A DNA stretch of 64,000 nt from Sphingomonas phyllosphaerae 5.2 (GCF_000419605.1 NZ_ATTI01000001.1:3320501-3384500); one strand, 5' to 3'; numbered from the stretch's first letter, positions 21,657 through 31,110 are shown. Notes: generated from the sequence alone by a model not told the origin. Numbers and translations are program-made.

Positions 21657-22085
21657 TCAGAAATCCTTGTAATATTGCTCGTTACCGACGAATCCAAGCT
21701 TGGTCACGTTCGACCGCTTGATGTCGGCCAGCGTCTGGTCGACCACGTCGTAACGTGTCGCCGGATCGGGCTGGAACTGCAGTTCCGGCTCCGGGCTCAT
21801 CGCCGCCGAAGTGTCGAGATACTGGCGCAGCACGGCCGAGTTGACTGGCGTACCGTTCCAGGTGATCCCGCCCGCAGCGTCGATCGCGATCTTGTTCTTG
21901 ATCGGATCGACCGGCGGCTTCTGTGCCTTCGGGTCGTTGACCGGAAGATCGACCTTCACGGCATGCGTCGGGACCGGAAGGGTGATGATGAACATGATGA
22001 GGAGAACGAGCATGACGTCGATCAACGGCGTCGTGTTCATCTCCATCATCGGCTCGCCGTCATCGCGGCCTGCACTCATTGCCAT
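21657..22085 (-). CDS. exbD2: ExbD-type biopolymer transport protein (second copy)
   Basis: A 142-residue ExbD/TolR family protein with one N-terminal transmembrane helix (about residues 21-40) and a periplasmic domain. Asp23 in NTTPLIDVMLVLLI is the protonatable residue of the ExbBD motor. It is the last gene of tonB-exbB-exbD-exbD, 22 bp after its paralogue, and its C-terminal domain differs clearly from the first copy. Two ExbD copies are known in xanthomonads and sphingomonads, where the second may serve only particular receptors. Confidence 0.9.
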   Translation of the reverse strand: MAMSAGRDDGEPMMEMNTTPLIDVMLVLLIMFIITLPVPTHAVKVDLPVNDPKAQKPPVDPIKNKIAIDAAGGITWNGTPVNSAVLRQYLDTSAAMSPEPELQFQPDPATRYDVVDQTLADIKRSNVTKLGFVGNEQYYKDF

Positions 22086-22107
22086 GTCAGCTACTCCTTA
22101 CCTGCCG

Positions 22108-22575
22108 TCAGCCGGCGACGGTCGGCTGCGAGATGAACCCGACCTTGGCAAAGCCGGCCATCTGCATGTTGTAGATCGTACCCGCCACGCAGCGCCACGG
22201 CGTGTTGACGTCCGCGCGCACGTGCGCTTCCGGCAATTCGAGATCGGGGTTGCCGGGTCCACCCTGGCGATCGATCTCGGTCTTCAGCTTGGCGACCGCA
22301 CGGTCCAGCAGTTCCTGATGGGTCACGGGGGTCACGCCCCAATAGACCTGGCAGGTGCCGTTGTTGCCGGCCACCGACAGCGACACGTTCTCGGGCTTGG
22401 TCACGGTCGGGTCGAACCGAACGCTGGGCAACTTGATGCCCTTGACCGTCTGGATCGCGACCGGAACCGCGATCAGGAAGATGATGAGGAGAACCAGCAT
22501 GACGTCCACGAGTGGCGTCGTGTTGATGTCCGACATCGGTTTTTCAGCGGTATCCCCGCCAACGCTCATCGCCAT
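22108..22575 (-). CDS. exbD1: ExbD-type biopolymer transport protein (first copy)
   Basis: A 155-residue ExbD family protein that couples the proton motive force to TonB. The single membrane helix (residues 21-42) holds Asp24 in NTTPLVDVMLVLLI. The periplasmic part has an unusual pair of cysteines (in NNGTCQVYWG and TPWRCVAG) that could form a disulfide. It lies between exbB and the second exbD in the same operon. Confidence 0.9.
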   Translation of the reverse strand: MAMSVGGDTAEKPMSDINTTPLVDVMLVLLIIFLIAVPVAIQTVKGIKLPSVRFDPTVTKPENVSLSVAGNNGTCQVYWGVTPVTHQELLDRAVAKLKTEIDRQGGPGNPDLELPEAHVRADVNTPWRCVAGTIYNMQMAGFAKVGFISQPTVAG

Positions 22576-22692
22576 GGATCAGGCTTTCCTATTCCTTCGT
22601 TCCGCCGCACCGCCGTCACCCGATCGTGGCAGCTGCGCGGCGGGAGGTGATCGACGGGGCCACCACACCGGCGGCCCCGCATACACCATCGC

Positions 22693-23484
22693 TTACGGGC
22701 GAGTCTGCACGCCGCCGGCCTGGCCGGCCGTCGTGGTCGCCACCGCCGGCTTCACCGGCGCCTTGGCGACGGTGCTGCCGATGGCCGGACGAACCGCGCC
22801 GTTCGAGGCCAGGAAGCCCAGCACGTCGTTCGAGAAGGCCGACAAGTCCTCTGCGATCGACTTGTTGCGGCGCTGCAGCCAGTTGTAGGCGAGCACCGCC
22901 GGGACGGCGACGACCAGGCCGAGCGCGGTCATGATGAGCGCCTCACCGACCGGACCGGCGACCTTGTCGATCGACGGATCGCCCGACGCACCGATCTTGA
23001 TCAGCGCGCGGTAGATGCCGACCACGGTACCGAACAGGCCGATGAACGGCGAGGTCGCGCCCACGGTCGCCAGGAACGCCAGGCCACCGCCGAGCTTCGA
23101 GTTGATCGCTGCCTCCGAACGCGCGAGCGAGCCGTGCAGCCAGTCATGCGCCTCGACCGGATCGGTCAGCTTCGAGTGCTGCTCCTGAGCGGACAGGCCG
23201 TCGTCGACCAGCTGCTTGTAGGCGGAATTCTTCTCGAGCTTGGCCGAACCCTCGCGCAGCGAGTTGCTGTTCCAGAACTGCGACCGGACGCGCTTGGCCT
23301 GGTTGATGATCTTCTGCTGCTCGAAGAGCTTCGAGAAGAGGATGTAGAAGGACACAACCGACATCACCACGAGGATGGTGAAAACCGACTGCGAGATGAT
23401 ACCGCCTTCCTTCAGCGCCTGCTGCAGGCCGAACTGGTTCTCGGCTGCCGCGGTCCCACCCGCGGCGAGGATGTTGATGATCAT
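22693..23484 (-). CDS. exbB: MotA/TolQ/ExbB proton channel protein
   Basis: A 263-residue inner-membrane protein with three predicted helices (about 31-51, 133-157 and 180-205). The GLFGTVVGIYRALIKIG segment and the TALGLVVAVPAVLAYNW helix are the ExbB signatures. With ExbD it forms the proton-driven motor for TonB. A C-terminal Ala/Pro/Thr-rich tail of about 30 residues follows the conserved core. It lies 70 bp after tonB. Confidence 0.92.
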   Translation of the reverse strand: MIINILAAGGTAAAENQFGLQQALKEGGIISQSVFTILVVMSVVSFYILFSKLFEQQKIINQAKRVRSQFWNSNSLREGSAKLEKNSAYKQLVDDGLSAQEQHSKLTDPVEAHDWLHGSLARSEAAINSKLGGGLAFLATVGATSPFIGLFGTVVGIYRALIKIGASGDPSIDKVAGPVGEALIMTALGLVVAVPAVLAYNWLQRRNKSIAEDLSAFSNDVLGFLASNGAVRPAIGSTVAKAPVKPAVATTTAGQAGGVQTRP

Positions 23485-23554
23485 TCGGTTTCTTCCTTAA
23501 GCCAGATAAGTTGTCGGCCGGCGATGCTGGTCCGCGCGGCCATGGTCACGCGGA

Positions 23555-24226
23555 TCAGTTGGTTGGCAGCACCCATCGCACCGGCAGCGTATAGCTGGAG
23601 GCGATCGGATTACCGCTGGCGTCCTGCGCGGGCGAGAAACGCACGCGGCTCTTGGCGATGCGACAGGTCGCCTGATCGAGCGCCGAGGAATTACTCGACG
23701 TCGTCACGACGCAATCCGTCACGCGGCCATCGGTGCCCACGGTCAGCTTGGCGACGACACGTCCCTGTTCCTCGGCGCGGATCGCCGACGGGGGATAGTT
23801 GTCGGCACCGAAGAACTGGCCCGGGTTACCCTTGAGACCGGCAGCCTTGCTGACCGCAGGTGCGGGCGGCGCGGGCGGCGCGGGCGGAGCAGGCGGAGCG
23901 ACCGTCGGCGTGGCCACATAGACCGGCGGCGGAGTCGGCACCGTCGCGACCGTCACGGGCGGCGGATTCGGATTGCGCACGATCGGCGGCGGCGACACCA
24001 CCGGCGGCGGCGTCATCGGCGTATCGGGCGGCGGGGGCGGCGGCTCCTCCGGCGGCGGGGGCGGTGGCTCCTCGACGTCGAACGTGTTCAACTTCTCGAC
24101 CTGCTTCTTGACGAAATTCGTCGCGAGGCCGGTTATGAAGGCATAGCCAAGAGCAACGTGGATCAGCGCGACGATTACCAGCGCGCCTACCTTGCCCCCG
24201 CTCATCTTCTGGTCAGAATAGGCCAT
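23555..24226 (-). CDS. tonB: Energy transducer TonB
   Basis: A 223-residue TonB: a short cytoplasmic N-terminus, one membrane helix (about 13-34) and a long periplasmic Pro-rich spacer (residues 53-124, with EEPPPPPPEEPPPPPP-type runs). The C-terminal TonB domain (about 140-220) has YPPSAIRAEEQGRV and the closing LPVRWVLP. It energises TonB-dependent receptors, which in this window include the btuB-like gene at 53-55 kb. It is the first gene of the operon; about 220 bp upstream separate it from a divergent gene. Confidence 0.93.
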   Translation of the reverse strand: MAYSDQKMSGGKVGALVIVALIHVALGYAFITGLATNFVKKQVEKLNTFDVEEPPPPPPEEPPPPPPDTPMTPPPVVSPPPIVRNPNPPPVTVATVPTPPPVYVATPTVAPPAPPAPPAPPAPAVSKAAGLKGNPGQFFGADNYPPSAIRAEEQGRVVAKLTVGTDGRVTDCVVTTSSNSSALDQATCRIAKSRVRFSPAQDASGNPIASSYTLPVRWVLPTN

Positions 24227-24450
24227 TCAGCAACGAAACTCCCTCATCCTGCGGCCCGTGGCGTGGCCGGATCGCGACCCGGCCGGGTTGTTTACCTTTC
24301 CGTAGCGCCCAATAGGCTACCACAGACACACAAGTCCTATCGCGCCCGTTTTGGGAGCGCAAACGCTTTGTCGGACGCAACAAACGTACAACCGGACTGC
24401 GACGTTTTTATTTCTGTATCGTTTGTGCGCGCGCGTCTATCCCGTACGTC

Positions 24451-25335
24451 ATGACAAAGCGTATTTTTTTCCTGTTTTACACCGCCAGTCTGATTGCGCT
24501 CCCGGCCGCGGCCCCTCCCGCCGCCGCCCAACAGGCGCCAGCCACGGTCGCGACAACGCTCGGCTACGCCGATCTCGCCGACCTTGTCATCGCCAGCCCC
24601 CTCGTGATCGACGCGACGATTCGCTCTGCCTCGCGGATCAAGGGAGCCGAGGCGGACGGGCTGGCCGCGGGCAGGACGCGTTTCTACGTTGAGGCGGACG
24701 TGGGAACGCTGGTGCGCGGGGCCAGCGCGATTCCGGCGCGGGTCGGCTGGATCGTCGATGTCGCGCCCGACTGGCGCGGACGCACGCCGTCGCTGAAAAA
24801 GCGTCGCGTCCTTGCCTTTGCGCGTCCCGTTGCGGGACGCCCCGGGCAAGTTCAGCTCGTCGAACCCGACGCGCAGCACGATTGGAGCACCGCGTTGGAG
24901 CAGCGCGTTCGTGCGCTCGCCTCTGAAATCGTCGCACCCGATGCGCCCCCGGTGGTGACGGAGGTCGGCAATGCCTTCCACGTGCCCGGTGCGCTGCCCG
25001 GCGAGGGAGAGACGCAGATATTCCTGCGCACGCGCGACAATCGTCCCGCGGCGCTGTCGGTCCTGCGGCGGCCGGGCGAGCAGCCGCGCTTCTCGGTCGC
25101 GCTCAGCGAGATCATCGATGACGCGGCCGCGGCGCCGCGGCGCGACACCTTGCTATGGTATCGCCTCGCCTGCGCGCTGCCGGCGACGCTGCCGGAACGC
25201 AGCACCGCCTCGCTCGCGCCGGAAGATGCGACGCAAGCGCAGGCCGACTATGCGTTCGTGATCGAACAACTCGGGCCGTGTCGCGCGGCCCCCGCCCAGG
25301 CCACCCCGGTCAGCGGCGGTGACGGACCAGCGTGA
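24451..25335 (+). CDS. Exported protein of unknown function
   Basis: A 294-residue protein with a Sec signal peptide (residues 1-27, cut near PPAAAQQ). The mature part is mixed alpha/beta, rich in Ala and Arg, with no motif I recognise. Segments such as GYADLADLVIASPLVIDATIRSA and WIVDVAPDWRGR look like a conserved sphingomonad family. It is divergent from tonB. Its 3' end overlaps the 3' end of folB by 26 bp in a convergent arrangement, so both ends look real but transcription must collide there. Confidence 0.65.
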   Translation: MTKRIFFLFYTASLIALPAAAPPAAAQQAPATVATTLGYADLADLVIASPLVIDATIRSASRIKGAEADGLAAGRTRFYVEADVGTLVRGASAIPARVGWIVDVAPDWRGRTPSLKKRRVLAFARPVAGRPGQVQLVEPDAQHDWSTALEQRVRALASEIVAPDAPPVVTEVGNAFHVPGALPGEGETQIFLRTRDNRPAALSVLRRPGEQPRFSVALSEIIDDAAAAPRRDTLLWYRLACALPATLPERSTASLAPEDATQAQADYAFVIEQLGPCRAAPAQATPVSGGDGPA

Positions 25336-25690
25336 TCCCGATCGATTCGCCAGCCTCGGCGATCGCCAGCTTGACGATCTTCACCTTCACGCGCCGCACG
25401 CGCGCGTCCTGGAGGAACAGCGTCTCGGCGATATGATCGGCGACCGCTTCGATCAGCGTGAAATGCCCGGCGGTCGACAAGGCGTCCGTCGCGGCATGTT
25501 TCAGGTCGAGGTAATTCTTCGACGCCGACAGCGGCGTGTCGGGCGCATAATGCGACGGCGCGTCCAGCAGCACCGTCAACGCAATCCGCAGCGGCTGCGG
25601 CAGGTGCGTTTCCTCGGAGTAGATGCCGGTCAGCACCTGCACCTCCAGGTCGTGAACCTCGAGTTCGAGCGTGTCGCGGGCGTCGCTCAT
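25310..25690 (-). CDS. folB: Dihydroneopterin aldolase family protein
   Basis: A 126-residue member of the FolB fold, which converts dihydroneopterin to the hydroxymethyl-pterin precursor of folate. The N-terminal LEVHDLEVQVLTGIYSEE strand-turn and the TLIEAVADHIAETLF helix with its conserved Glu are seen. ATG 25690 overlaps the upstream GST stop (ATGA), so the two genes are coupled. The longer open frame upstream is a shadow of the GST gene. Confidence 0.85.
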   Translation of the reverse strand: MSDARDTLELEVHDLEVQVLTGIYSEETHLPQPLRIALTVLLDAPSHYAPDTPLSASKNYLDLKHAATDALSTAGHFTLIEAVADHIAETLFLQDARVRRVKVKIVKLAIAEAGESIGITLVRHRR

Positions 25691-26319
25691 GCCGTCGCAC
25701 TCGGGCGCGACGAAGCCGATTCGTGCCAGCGGATCAGGTTCGTCGCCTCTTCGGACACGACCAGCTTCGCGGCGCGCGCGAAATCCACCGTGACCAGCGC
25801 GGTGATATCGGCGAAGCTGTAGCGGTCGCCCGCAATCCACTCGCTGTCGGCCAGCCGCGCGTCGAGCGTGGCGACGAACGTGCCCCACATCGTCCGGCCC
25901 CGGCCCGCGAGCGCCGGAATCTGCTCCAGCCGGGGCCAGTTTCCCGCCTCGGCACGTCCGGCGAACGACGTCGCGGTGTTGCGCAGCACGTAGGCCGCCG
26001 CCGCATAACCCTCGGTCTCGATCCGCCGCGTCCACGCCGCGACGCGCGCGATCTCCACCGGGCGCGCGCCGAACAGCGGCGGATCGGCGTGCATCGCCTC
26101 GAAGAAGCGGCAGATCGCGGTCGAATCGCCGATCACCTCGCCGTCGTCGAGCTGCAACGCCGGCACGGTGCCGCGCGGATTGATCGCGAGATAGGCGGGT
26201 TGCAGATGCTCACCGGCGCGCAGGTCGACCGCGACGCGCTCGACCGAGATCGCCTTTTCAGCGAGGTAGATCCGCACCCGGCGCGGGCTGGGCGCGTGAT
26301 CGGCGTCGTAGAGCTTCAT
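25687..26319 (-). CDS. Glutathione S-transferase family protein
   Basis: A 210-residue GST. The N-terminal thioredoxin-like half has the MKLYDADHAPSPRRVRIYL start, the cis-Pro turn in RGTVPALQLDDG and the GSH-contacting DSTAICRFFEA helix. The all-helical C-terminal domain includes GDRYSFADITALVTVDFA with the N-capping Asp. Substrate is not predictable. ATG 26319 matches the domain start; the upstream extension has no homology features. It is translationally coupled to folB. Confidence 0.87.
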   Translation of the reverse strand: MKLYDADHAPSPRRVRIYLAEKAISVERVAVDLRAGEHLQPAYLAINPRGTVPALQLDDGEVIGDSTAICRFFEAMHADPPLFGARPVEIARVAAWTRRIETEGYAAAAYVLRNTATSFAGRAEAGNWPRLEQIPALAGRGRTMWGTFVATLDARLADSEWIAGDRYSFADITALVTVDFARAAKLVVSEEATNLIRWHESASSRPSATA

Positions 26320-26464
26320 TCGGTCAACCCGGTTGCATTCCCCGACCGCCCGCCACGAGGGGGCCCCTGACGACCGGCAATGTCCGTTGCCGATCGCAAG
26401 GCTCCGCCCTAAAGCCCGCGCGCCCGGGCGTCCACCTCGATCGCGGGCAGGAGGAAGCACGGGC

Positions 26465-26974
26465 GTGATCCAGACGGTGCCGATCGGATCGGTGGCGAAT
26501 GCCGCGGTGGAGCGATTGCTCGATCGCGCCTTCGGTCGCGACCGTCACCTGCGCACCGCTTATCGCCTGCGCGCCGGGACGCATGCGATCCCCGCGCTCA
26601 GCTTCGCGCTGGTGGAGGACGGCAACGTGCTCGGCTCCATCCAATGCTGGCCGGTGCGGCTCGACGGCGACGACGGCGTCGTGCATCCGCTGGTGCTCGT
26701 CGGCCCGGTCGCGATCGTCCCCGAACGGCAGCAGGAGGGGCTGGGGCGGCGCCTGATGGAGGCCGCGCTGGCCGCAGCCGCGGATGGGCCACCGCTGGTG
26801 CTGATCGGTGATCCCGAATATTACGGGCGCTTCTTCGGCTTCGACGCCGCAGCCACCGCCGCGTGGCGCCTCCCGGGCCCCGTCGAGCGCCACCGCCTGC
26901 TCGCCCGCGGCGCTGGCGTACCGGACGGTGCGGGCGTGCTCGGCCCACGTGCCACGGCGAGCGCGGCGGCCTGA
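26465..26974 (+). CDS. GNAT family N-acetyltransferase
   Basis: A 169-residue acetyltransferase of the YhbS-like GNAT group. The acetyl-CoA loop is PERQQEGLGRRLM (R/Q-x-x-G-x-G/A). LVLIGDPEYYGRFFGF is the usual closing strand-helix of this group. GTG 26465 is favoured by AGGAGG about ten bases before it. An in-frame ATG at 26333 would add 44 Arg/Pro-rich residues. Substrate is unknown. Confidence 0.8.
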   Translation: MIQTVPIGSVANAAVERLLDRAFGRDRHLRTAYRLRAGTHAIPALSFALVEDGNVLGSIQCWPVRLDGDDGVVHPLVLVGPVAIVPERQQEGLGRRLMEAALAAAADGPPLVLIGDPEYYGRFFGFDAAATAAWRLPGPVERHRLLARGAGVPDGAGVLGPRATASAAA

Positions 26975-27012
26975 CCTTTACCGCGGCGGACGCGCATCCT
27001 AGGTGAACGGTC

Positions 27013-27573
27013 ATGCCGATGGCCCCGCCCCCCGATTTCGACGCGCTGACGATCGCCGACATCGCGCGGCTGGCCGACAGCGATCGCCTGCCGCCGGTCG
27101 AGCGCTGGCACCCGTCGCATTGCGGCGACAGCGAGATGCGGATCGCGCGCGACGGGACATGGTTCCACCAGGGCGCGCCCCTCGTCCGCCCGGCGATGGT
27201 CCGCGCGTTCAGCCGCGTGCTGCGCCGCGAGCCGGACGGCAGCCATGTGCTGGTCACCCCGGTCGAGAAGCTCGACATTGCGGTCGAGGACGCACCCTTC
27301 GTCGCGCTGGAAATGAAGATCGAGGGCGACGGTCGCGATGCGAGCCTCGCGTTCCGGCTCAACACCGGTGAACTCGTCGTCGCCTCCGCCGACCACCCGT
27401 TGCGCTTCGAGGAGCGCGACGATGGCCCACACCCCTATCTGCACGTCCGCGGTGGCTTGGAAGCGTTGGTGGCACGATCGGTCTATTACGAACTGGCCGA
27501 ACGCGCGCTGGCCGGCGACGCCGATCCACCGGGAGTGTGGAGCGCGGGCGCGTTCTTCGCGCTGCAAGCGTGA
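27013..27573 (+). CDS. DUF1285 domain-containing protein
   Basis: A 186-residue cytoplasmic protein matching the DUF1285 layout. It has PPVERWHPSHCGDSEMRIARDGTW near the N-terminus, then LVRPAMVRAFSRVLRRE, TPVEKLDIAVEDAPFVA and a closing LVARSVYYELAERAL. Function is unknown. It is the first gene of a coupled set with the CoA-type NUDIX (GTGA overlap) and cca (ATGA overlap). Confidence 0.85.
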   Translation: MPMAPPPDFDALTIADIARLADSDRLPPVERWHPSHCGDSEMRIARDGTWFHQGAPLVRPAMVRAFSRVLRREPDGSHVLVTPVEKLDIAVEDAPFVALEMKIEGDGRDASLAFRLNTGELVVASADHPLRFEERDDGPHPYLHVRGGLEALVARSVYYELAERALAGDADPPGVWSAGAFFALQA

Positions 27574-28157
27574 CGCTCGCAGAACGGCTGGCCGCAGCGC
27601 TCGCCACGCCGACGGGCGCGGCGGCGCTGGACGGCGACGATCACGAGCTGCCGGGCGACGACACGCTCACCCCGGCGGCGGTGCTGGTGGCGATCACTGA
27701 TCGCGCAACGCCGGGGGTGCTGCTGACCCAGCGCACCGAGACGCTGCGCCGCCATGCCGGGCAAGTCGCATTTCCCGGCGGGCGGGTCGATCCGGGGGAG
27801 GACGTGGTGACCGCGGCGCTGCGCGAAGCCGAGGAGGAGATCGCCTTGCCACGTTCGGCGGTGACCCTGATCGGCACCTCCGACGCCTATCGCACCGGCA
27901 CCGGGTTCCGCATCACGCCCGTGATCGGTGTCGTCCCGCCCGACCTGCCGCTGGTGCCCAGCGAGGCGGAAGTGGCGAGCGTGTTCGAGGTGCCGCTTGC
28001 CTTTCTGCTCGACGCGGCGAACCATCGCCCGGCATCGGCGATGTTCGAGGGGCGCGAGCGTCGTTACGTGGAGATGCTGTGGGACGATCGGCGCATCTGG
28101 GGGGCGACCGCGGGGATGATCGTGAACCTTTCACGGCGATTGCGATGGCCGGCATGA
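27570..28157 (+). CDS. CoA pyrophosphatase-type NUDIX hydrolase
   Basis: A 195-residue NUDIX protein of the CoA pyrophosphatase group, which cleaves CoA to 4'-phosphopantetheine and 3',5'-ADP. The CoA-group motif (LLTQRTETLRRHAGQVAFPGG, residues 51-71) runs into the Nudix box (70-92, GRVDPGE ... REAEEE). GTG 27570 overlaps the DUF1285 stop (GTGA). The ATG-like extension upstream overlaps the previous gene and is not needed. Confidence 0.88.
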   Translation: MTLAERLAAALATPTGAAALDGDDHELPGDDTLTPAAVLVAITDRATPGVLLTQRTETLRRHAGQVAFPGGRVDPGEDVVTAALREAEEEIALPRSAVTLIGTSDAYRTGTGFRITPVIGVVPPDLPLVPSEAEVASVFEVPLAFLLDAANHRPASAMFEGRERRYVEMLWDDRRIWGATAGMIVNLSRRLRWPA

Positions 28158-29341
28158 CGCTGCCCGACGCCGCATGGCGCCGCCGGCCGGGGCTGGACCG
28201 GCTGACTGCGGCGCTCGACGCCGCGCACGGCCACGCGCGCTGGGTGGGCGGCGCGGTGCGCGATTCGCTGCTCGGCCTGCCGGTCGCCGACCTCGATCTC
28301 GCGACCAGCTTCGCGCCCGAGGACGTGGTGCGGCGACTCGCCGCTGCCGGGATCAGGTCGGTACCGACCGGGATCGCGCACGGCACCGTCACCGCGATCG
28401 CCGACGGCACGGTGGTGGAGGTGACGACGCTGCGCCGCGATGTCAGCACGGACGGGCGTCACGCGGTGGTCGCCTTTTCCGACGACTGGCGCGAGGATGC
28501 CGCGCGCCGCGATTTCACGATGAACGCGCTCTACGCCGATCCGCTGACGGGCGAGATATTCGACTGGTTCGGTGGGCTCCAGGATCTCGCGGCGCGACGC
28601 GTGCGCTTCATCGGCGATCCGTACCGCCGCATCGCCGAGGATCACCTGCGCATCCTCCGCTTCTTCCGCTTCCACGCGCGCTTCGGGGATGCGATCGACG
28701 ACGCCGGGCTGGCCGCATGTACCGCGCGCGCCAACGACCTGATGGCGCTCAGCCGCGAGCGGATCGCGGCCGAACTGCTGAAGCTGCTGGTCGCGCCCGG
28801 TGCGGTCGCGGTCGTGACGCTGATGGAAGCCCGCGGCATCTTCCGCCCCGTCGTGCCGGAGATCGACGCCGACGGCGTGGCACGTTTCAAGGATCTCGCG
28901 GTGAGCGAGGCGGCGGCACACGTCGCGGCTGACTCGATCCGCCGACTCGCCGCGCTGGTCGCTCCCGAGGCCGCGGAGGCCGTCGGTGCGCGCTTGAAGC
29001 TGTCGAACGCCGATCGCAAGCGGCTGATACAGGCCACCGGCGGCATCGGCGACGAAGGCCCGCTGGCGCTGGGCTATCGCGCCGGGATCGAGGGGGCAGT
29101 AGACCGGCTGCTGCTCGCCGGCGGCGATCCGCGCCCGCTGCTTGGGTGGGAACGGCCGACGCTTCCGATCGGCGGCGGTGCGCTCGTCGCGCGCGGGCTG
29201 GGCAAGGGTCCGGACGTCGCGCGCACGCTGCGCGCGATCGAGGATCGCTGGATCGCGGAAGGCTTCCCTGCCGCCGGGCGCGTCGCAGCGATCGCCGACG
29301 ATGAAGTGGCTCAGGCGTTGCTGGCGCGCAGGAACTCGTAG
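28154..29341 (+). CDS. cca: CCA-adding enzyme / poly(A) polymerase family nucleotidyltransferase
   Basis: A 395-residue class II nucleotidyltransferase that repairs or adds the 3' CCA of tRNA. The GGAVRD (residues 32-37) and catalytic DLDLAT (46-51) motifs are present. RRDFTMNALY and RRIAEDHLRILRFFRFHARFG follow, and then the helical body. The tRNA in this window already encodes CCA, so a repair role is plausible. ATG 28154 overlaps the NUDIX stop (ATGA); ATG 28145 is a close alternative. Its last 31 bp overlap the convergent GGDEF-EAL gene. Confidence 0.9.
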   Translation: MTLPDAAWRRRPGLDRLTAALDAAHGHARWVGGAVRDSLLGLPVADLDLATSFAPEDVVRRLAAAGIRSVPTGIAHGTVTAIADGTVVEVTTLRRDVSTDGRHAVVAFSDDWREDAARRDFTMNALYADPLTGEIFDWFGGLQDLAARRVRFIGDPYRRIAEDHLRILRFFRFHARFGDAIDDAGLAACTARANDLMALSRERIAAELLKLLVAPGAVAVVTLMEARGIFRPVVPEIDADGVARFKDLAVSEAAAHVAADSIRRLAALVAPEAAEAVGARLKLSNADRKRLIQATGGIGDEGPLALGYRAGIEGAVDRLLLAGGDPRPLLGWERPTLPIGGGALVARGLGKGPDVARTLRAIEDRWIAEGFPAAGRVAAIADDEVAQALLARRNS

Positions 29342-30978
29342 GCGTCCTCGGGTTCGAGCGGGCGGGCATAGGCATAACCCTGCCCGAACGTGCACCCCAT
29401 CGCCGCAAGCGTGCGCCCGACCTCGTGCGCCTCGATCCCTTCCGCGACCGTGGCCATGCCCAGCGCCTGCGCCAGGCCCAGGATCGCGCGGACGATCGCC
29501 ACCTTGTCGCGATCGGTCAGCAGCCCGGTGACGAAGCTGCGGTCGATCTTCAGCAAGTCGATCGGCAGCTTCTGAAGCGAGGCCAGGTTCGAGAAGCCGG
29601 TCCCGAAATCGTCCATCGCGATCGCGACGCCCAGCCCCTTCAACCCGGTCAGCACGCGCGCGATCCGGTCCGGGTCGGCGATCAGCGCGCTCTCGGTGAT
29701 CTCCAGCTTCAGCCGCTCGCCCGCCAGCCCGGTATCGCAGAGCGCGCGCTCCACGAGCGCCGGGATCGAATCGCGCTGCAACTGGATCGGCGACAGGTTG
29801 ACGGCCACCGAAACGCCGCAGCACCCGCCGGCGCGCGCATCCCACTCCGCCAGCCGTCGCAGCGCGCTGTCGAGCGCCCAGCGTCCCAGCGGTACGATAA
29901 GCCCGGATTCCTCCGCGACCGGAATGAACCGCCCCGGCTCGTGGCGCACGCCCTGATCGTCGGTCCAGCGCGCCAGCGCCTCGAACCCACTGACCCGGCC
30001 GGTCGCCAGGTCGCGGATCGGTTGGTAGACGAGATGCAGCTGCTCGCTCTCGATCGCGCGGCGCAACGCGGTCTCCATCGCGAATTCCTCGCGCGCCGAA
30101 TCGAGTGCGCGGGTCTGGTACGCTTCGGCGGCCTTGGTCGATTTCGACTTCTTCATCGCCACTTGCGCGTGGCGGATCACGTCCTCGGCATCGCCTACCC
30201 CGGCATCGCCGAACGCGATCCCGATCGCGCACGACACCCGCAACTCATATTCGCTGAGTCGAAACGGCGTCGCCAGCGCTTCCCGGATCCGCCGCGCGAC
30301 CTGATCCGCCTCCTCGCGTCCGGCATCGATCGTCAGCAATATCCCGAATTCGTCGCCGCCGGTTCGCGCCAGCGTATCGGAGCCGCGCAGCGCACCCTTG
30401 ATGCGGCGCGCCACCGTGATGAGCAGTTCGTCCCCGGTCAGCGACCCCAGGCAGGCGTTGAAACGGCTGAACCGTTCGAGGTCGATCATCAGCACCGCCC
30501 AATGTGCGGTCCCCTGCGCGATGCTCGTCTCCAGTGCATCGGTGAAGCCGCTACGGTTCGGCAGCCCGGTCAGGCTGTCGGTCGCCATCTCGCGACGCAG
30601 CGTCTCTTCGGTGCGCACCTCGGCGGTCTGGTCGACGAAGGAGACGATGCACGCTTGATCGCTGCGGTGCGGCAATCGCGACAGGTTGACCCGGTAATGC
30701 CGCCGCTCGACGGTGCCGCCGGTCTGCCAGTCGCGCTCCTCGCTCTGCCCGGACGACGCCAGGAATGCCGCGACCATCGACGCGATGTCCGGTTCGTCGA
30801 GCAATCCGGCGCGGGCGAACGCGCGATTGTGCACCTCGCGTTGCACGATTCCGTCGCGCGCCGCCAACAGCGCCAGCGGGATCGGCACCAGCTCCAATGC
30901 CCCGTCGCGCGCAGACAATGCCGACGACTTGGGCCGGGTCGCCAATTGCCTCGTCAGCCATGTCGCGCGCGTTGCCAT
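29311..30978 (-). CDS. GGDEF-EAL cyclic-di-GMP signalling protein
   Basis: A 555-residue cytoplasmic protein with a PAS-like N-terminal sensor (about 25-115), a GGDEF domain and an EAL domain. The catalytic GGDEF is at 207-211, with an RGSD inhibitory site five residues before it. The EAL motif is at 333-335. NLSP, EITES, DDFGTG, KIDRSF and AEGIE, which carry metal- and substrate-binding residues, are intact. Both synthesis and hydrolysis of c-di-GMP therefore look possible. GTG 30990 would add four residues; neither start has a good ribosome-binding site. Confidence 0.9.
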   Translation of the reverse strand: MATRATWLTRQLATRPKSSALSARDGALELVPIPLALLAARDGIVQREVHNRAFARAGLLDEPDIASMVAAFLASSGQSEERDWQTGGTVERRHYRVNLSRLPHRSDQACIVSFVDQTAEVRTEETLRREMATDSLTGLPNRSGFTDALETSIAQGTAHWAVLMIDLERFSRFNACLGSLTGDELLITVARRIKGALRGSDTLARTGGDEFGILLTIDAGREEADQVARRIREALATPFRLSEYELRVSCAIGIAFGDAGVGDAEDVIRHAQVAMKKSKSTKAAEAYQTRALDSAREEFAMETALRRAIESEQLHLVYQPIRDLATGRVSGFEALARWTDDQGVRHEPGRFIPVAEESGLIVPLGRWALDSALRRLAEWDARAGGCCGVSVAVNLSPIQLQRDSIPALVERALCDTGLAGERLKLEITESALIADPDRIARVLTGLKGLGVAIAMDDFGTGFSNLASLQKLPIDLLKIDRSFVTGLLTDRDKVAIVRAILGLAQALGMATVAEGIEAHEVGRTLAAMGCTFGQGYAYARPLEPEDAYEFLRASNA

Positions 30979-31110
30979 CACCGACGGCACTAGCGGCGAA
31001 GGGTTAAGGCGAGCTTTAACCCCCTGCCTGATCGTATACTGCGTCTTCTCAATACACTTGCGACACGATATCGAACGATGTCCGGCCGGCGATGATAACG
31101 GGCGCTACGT

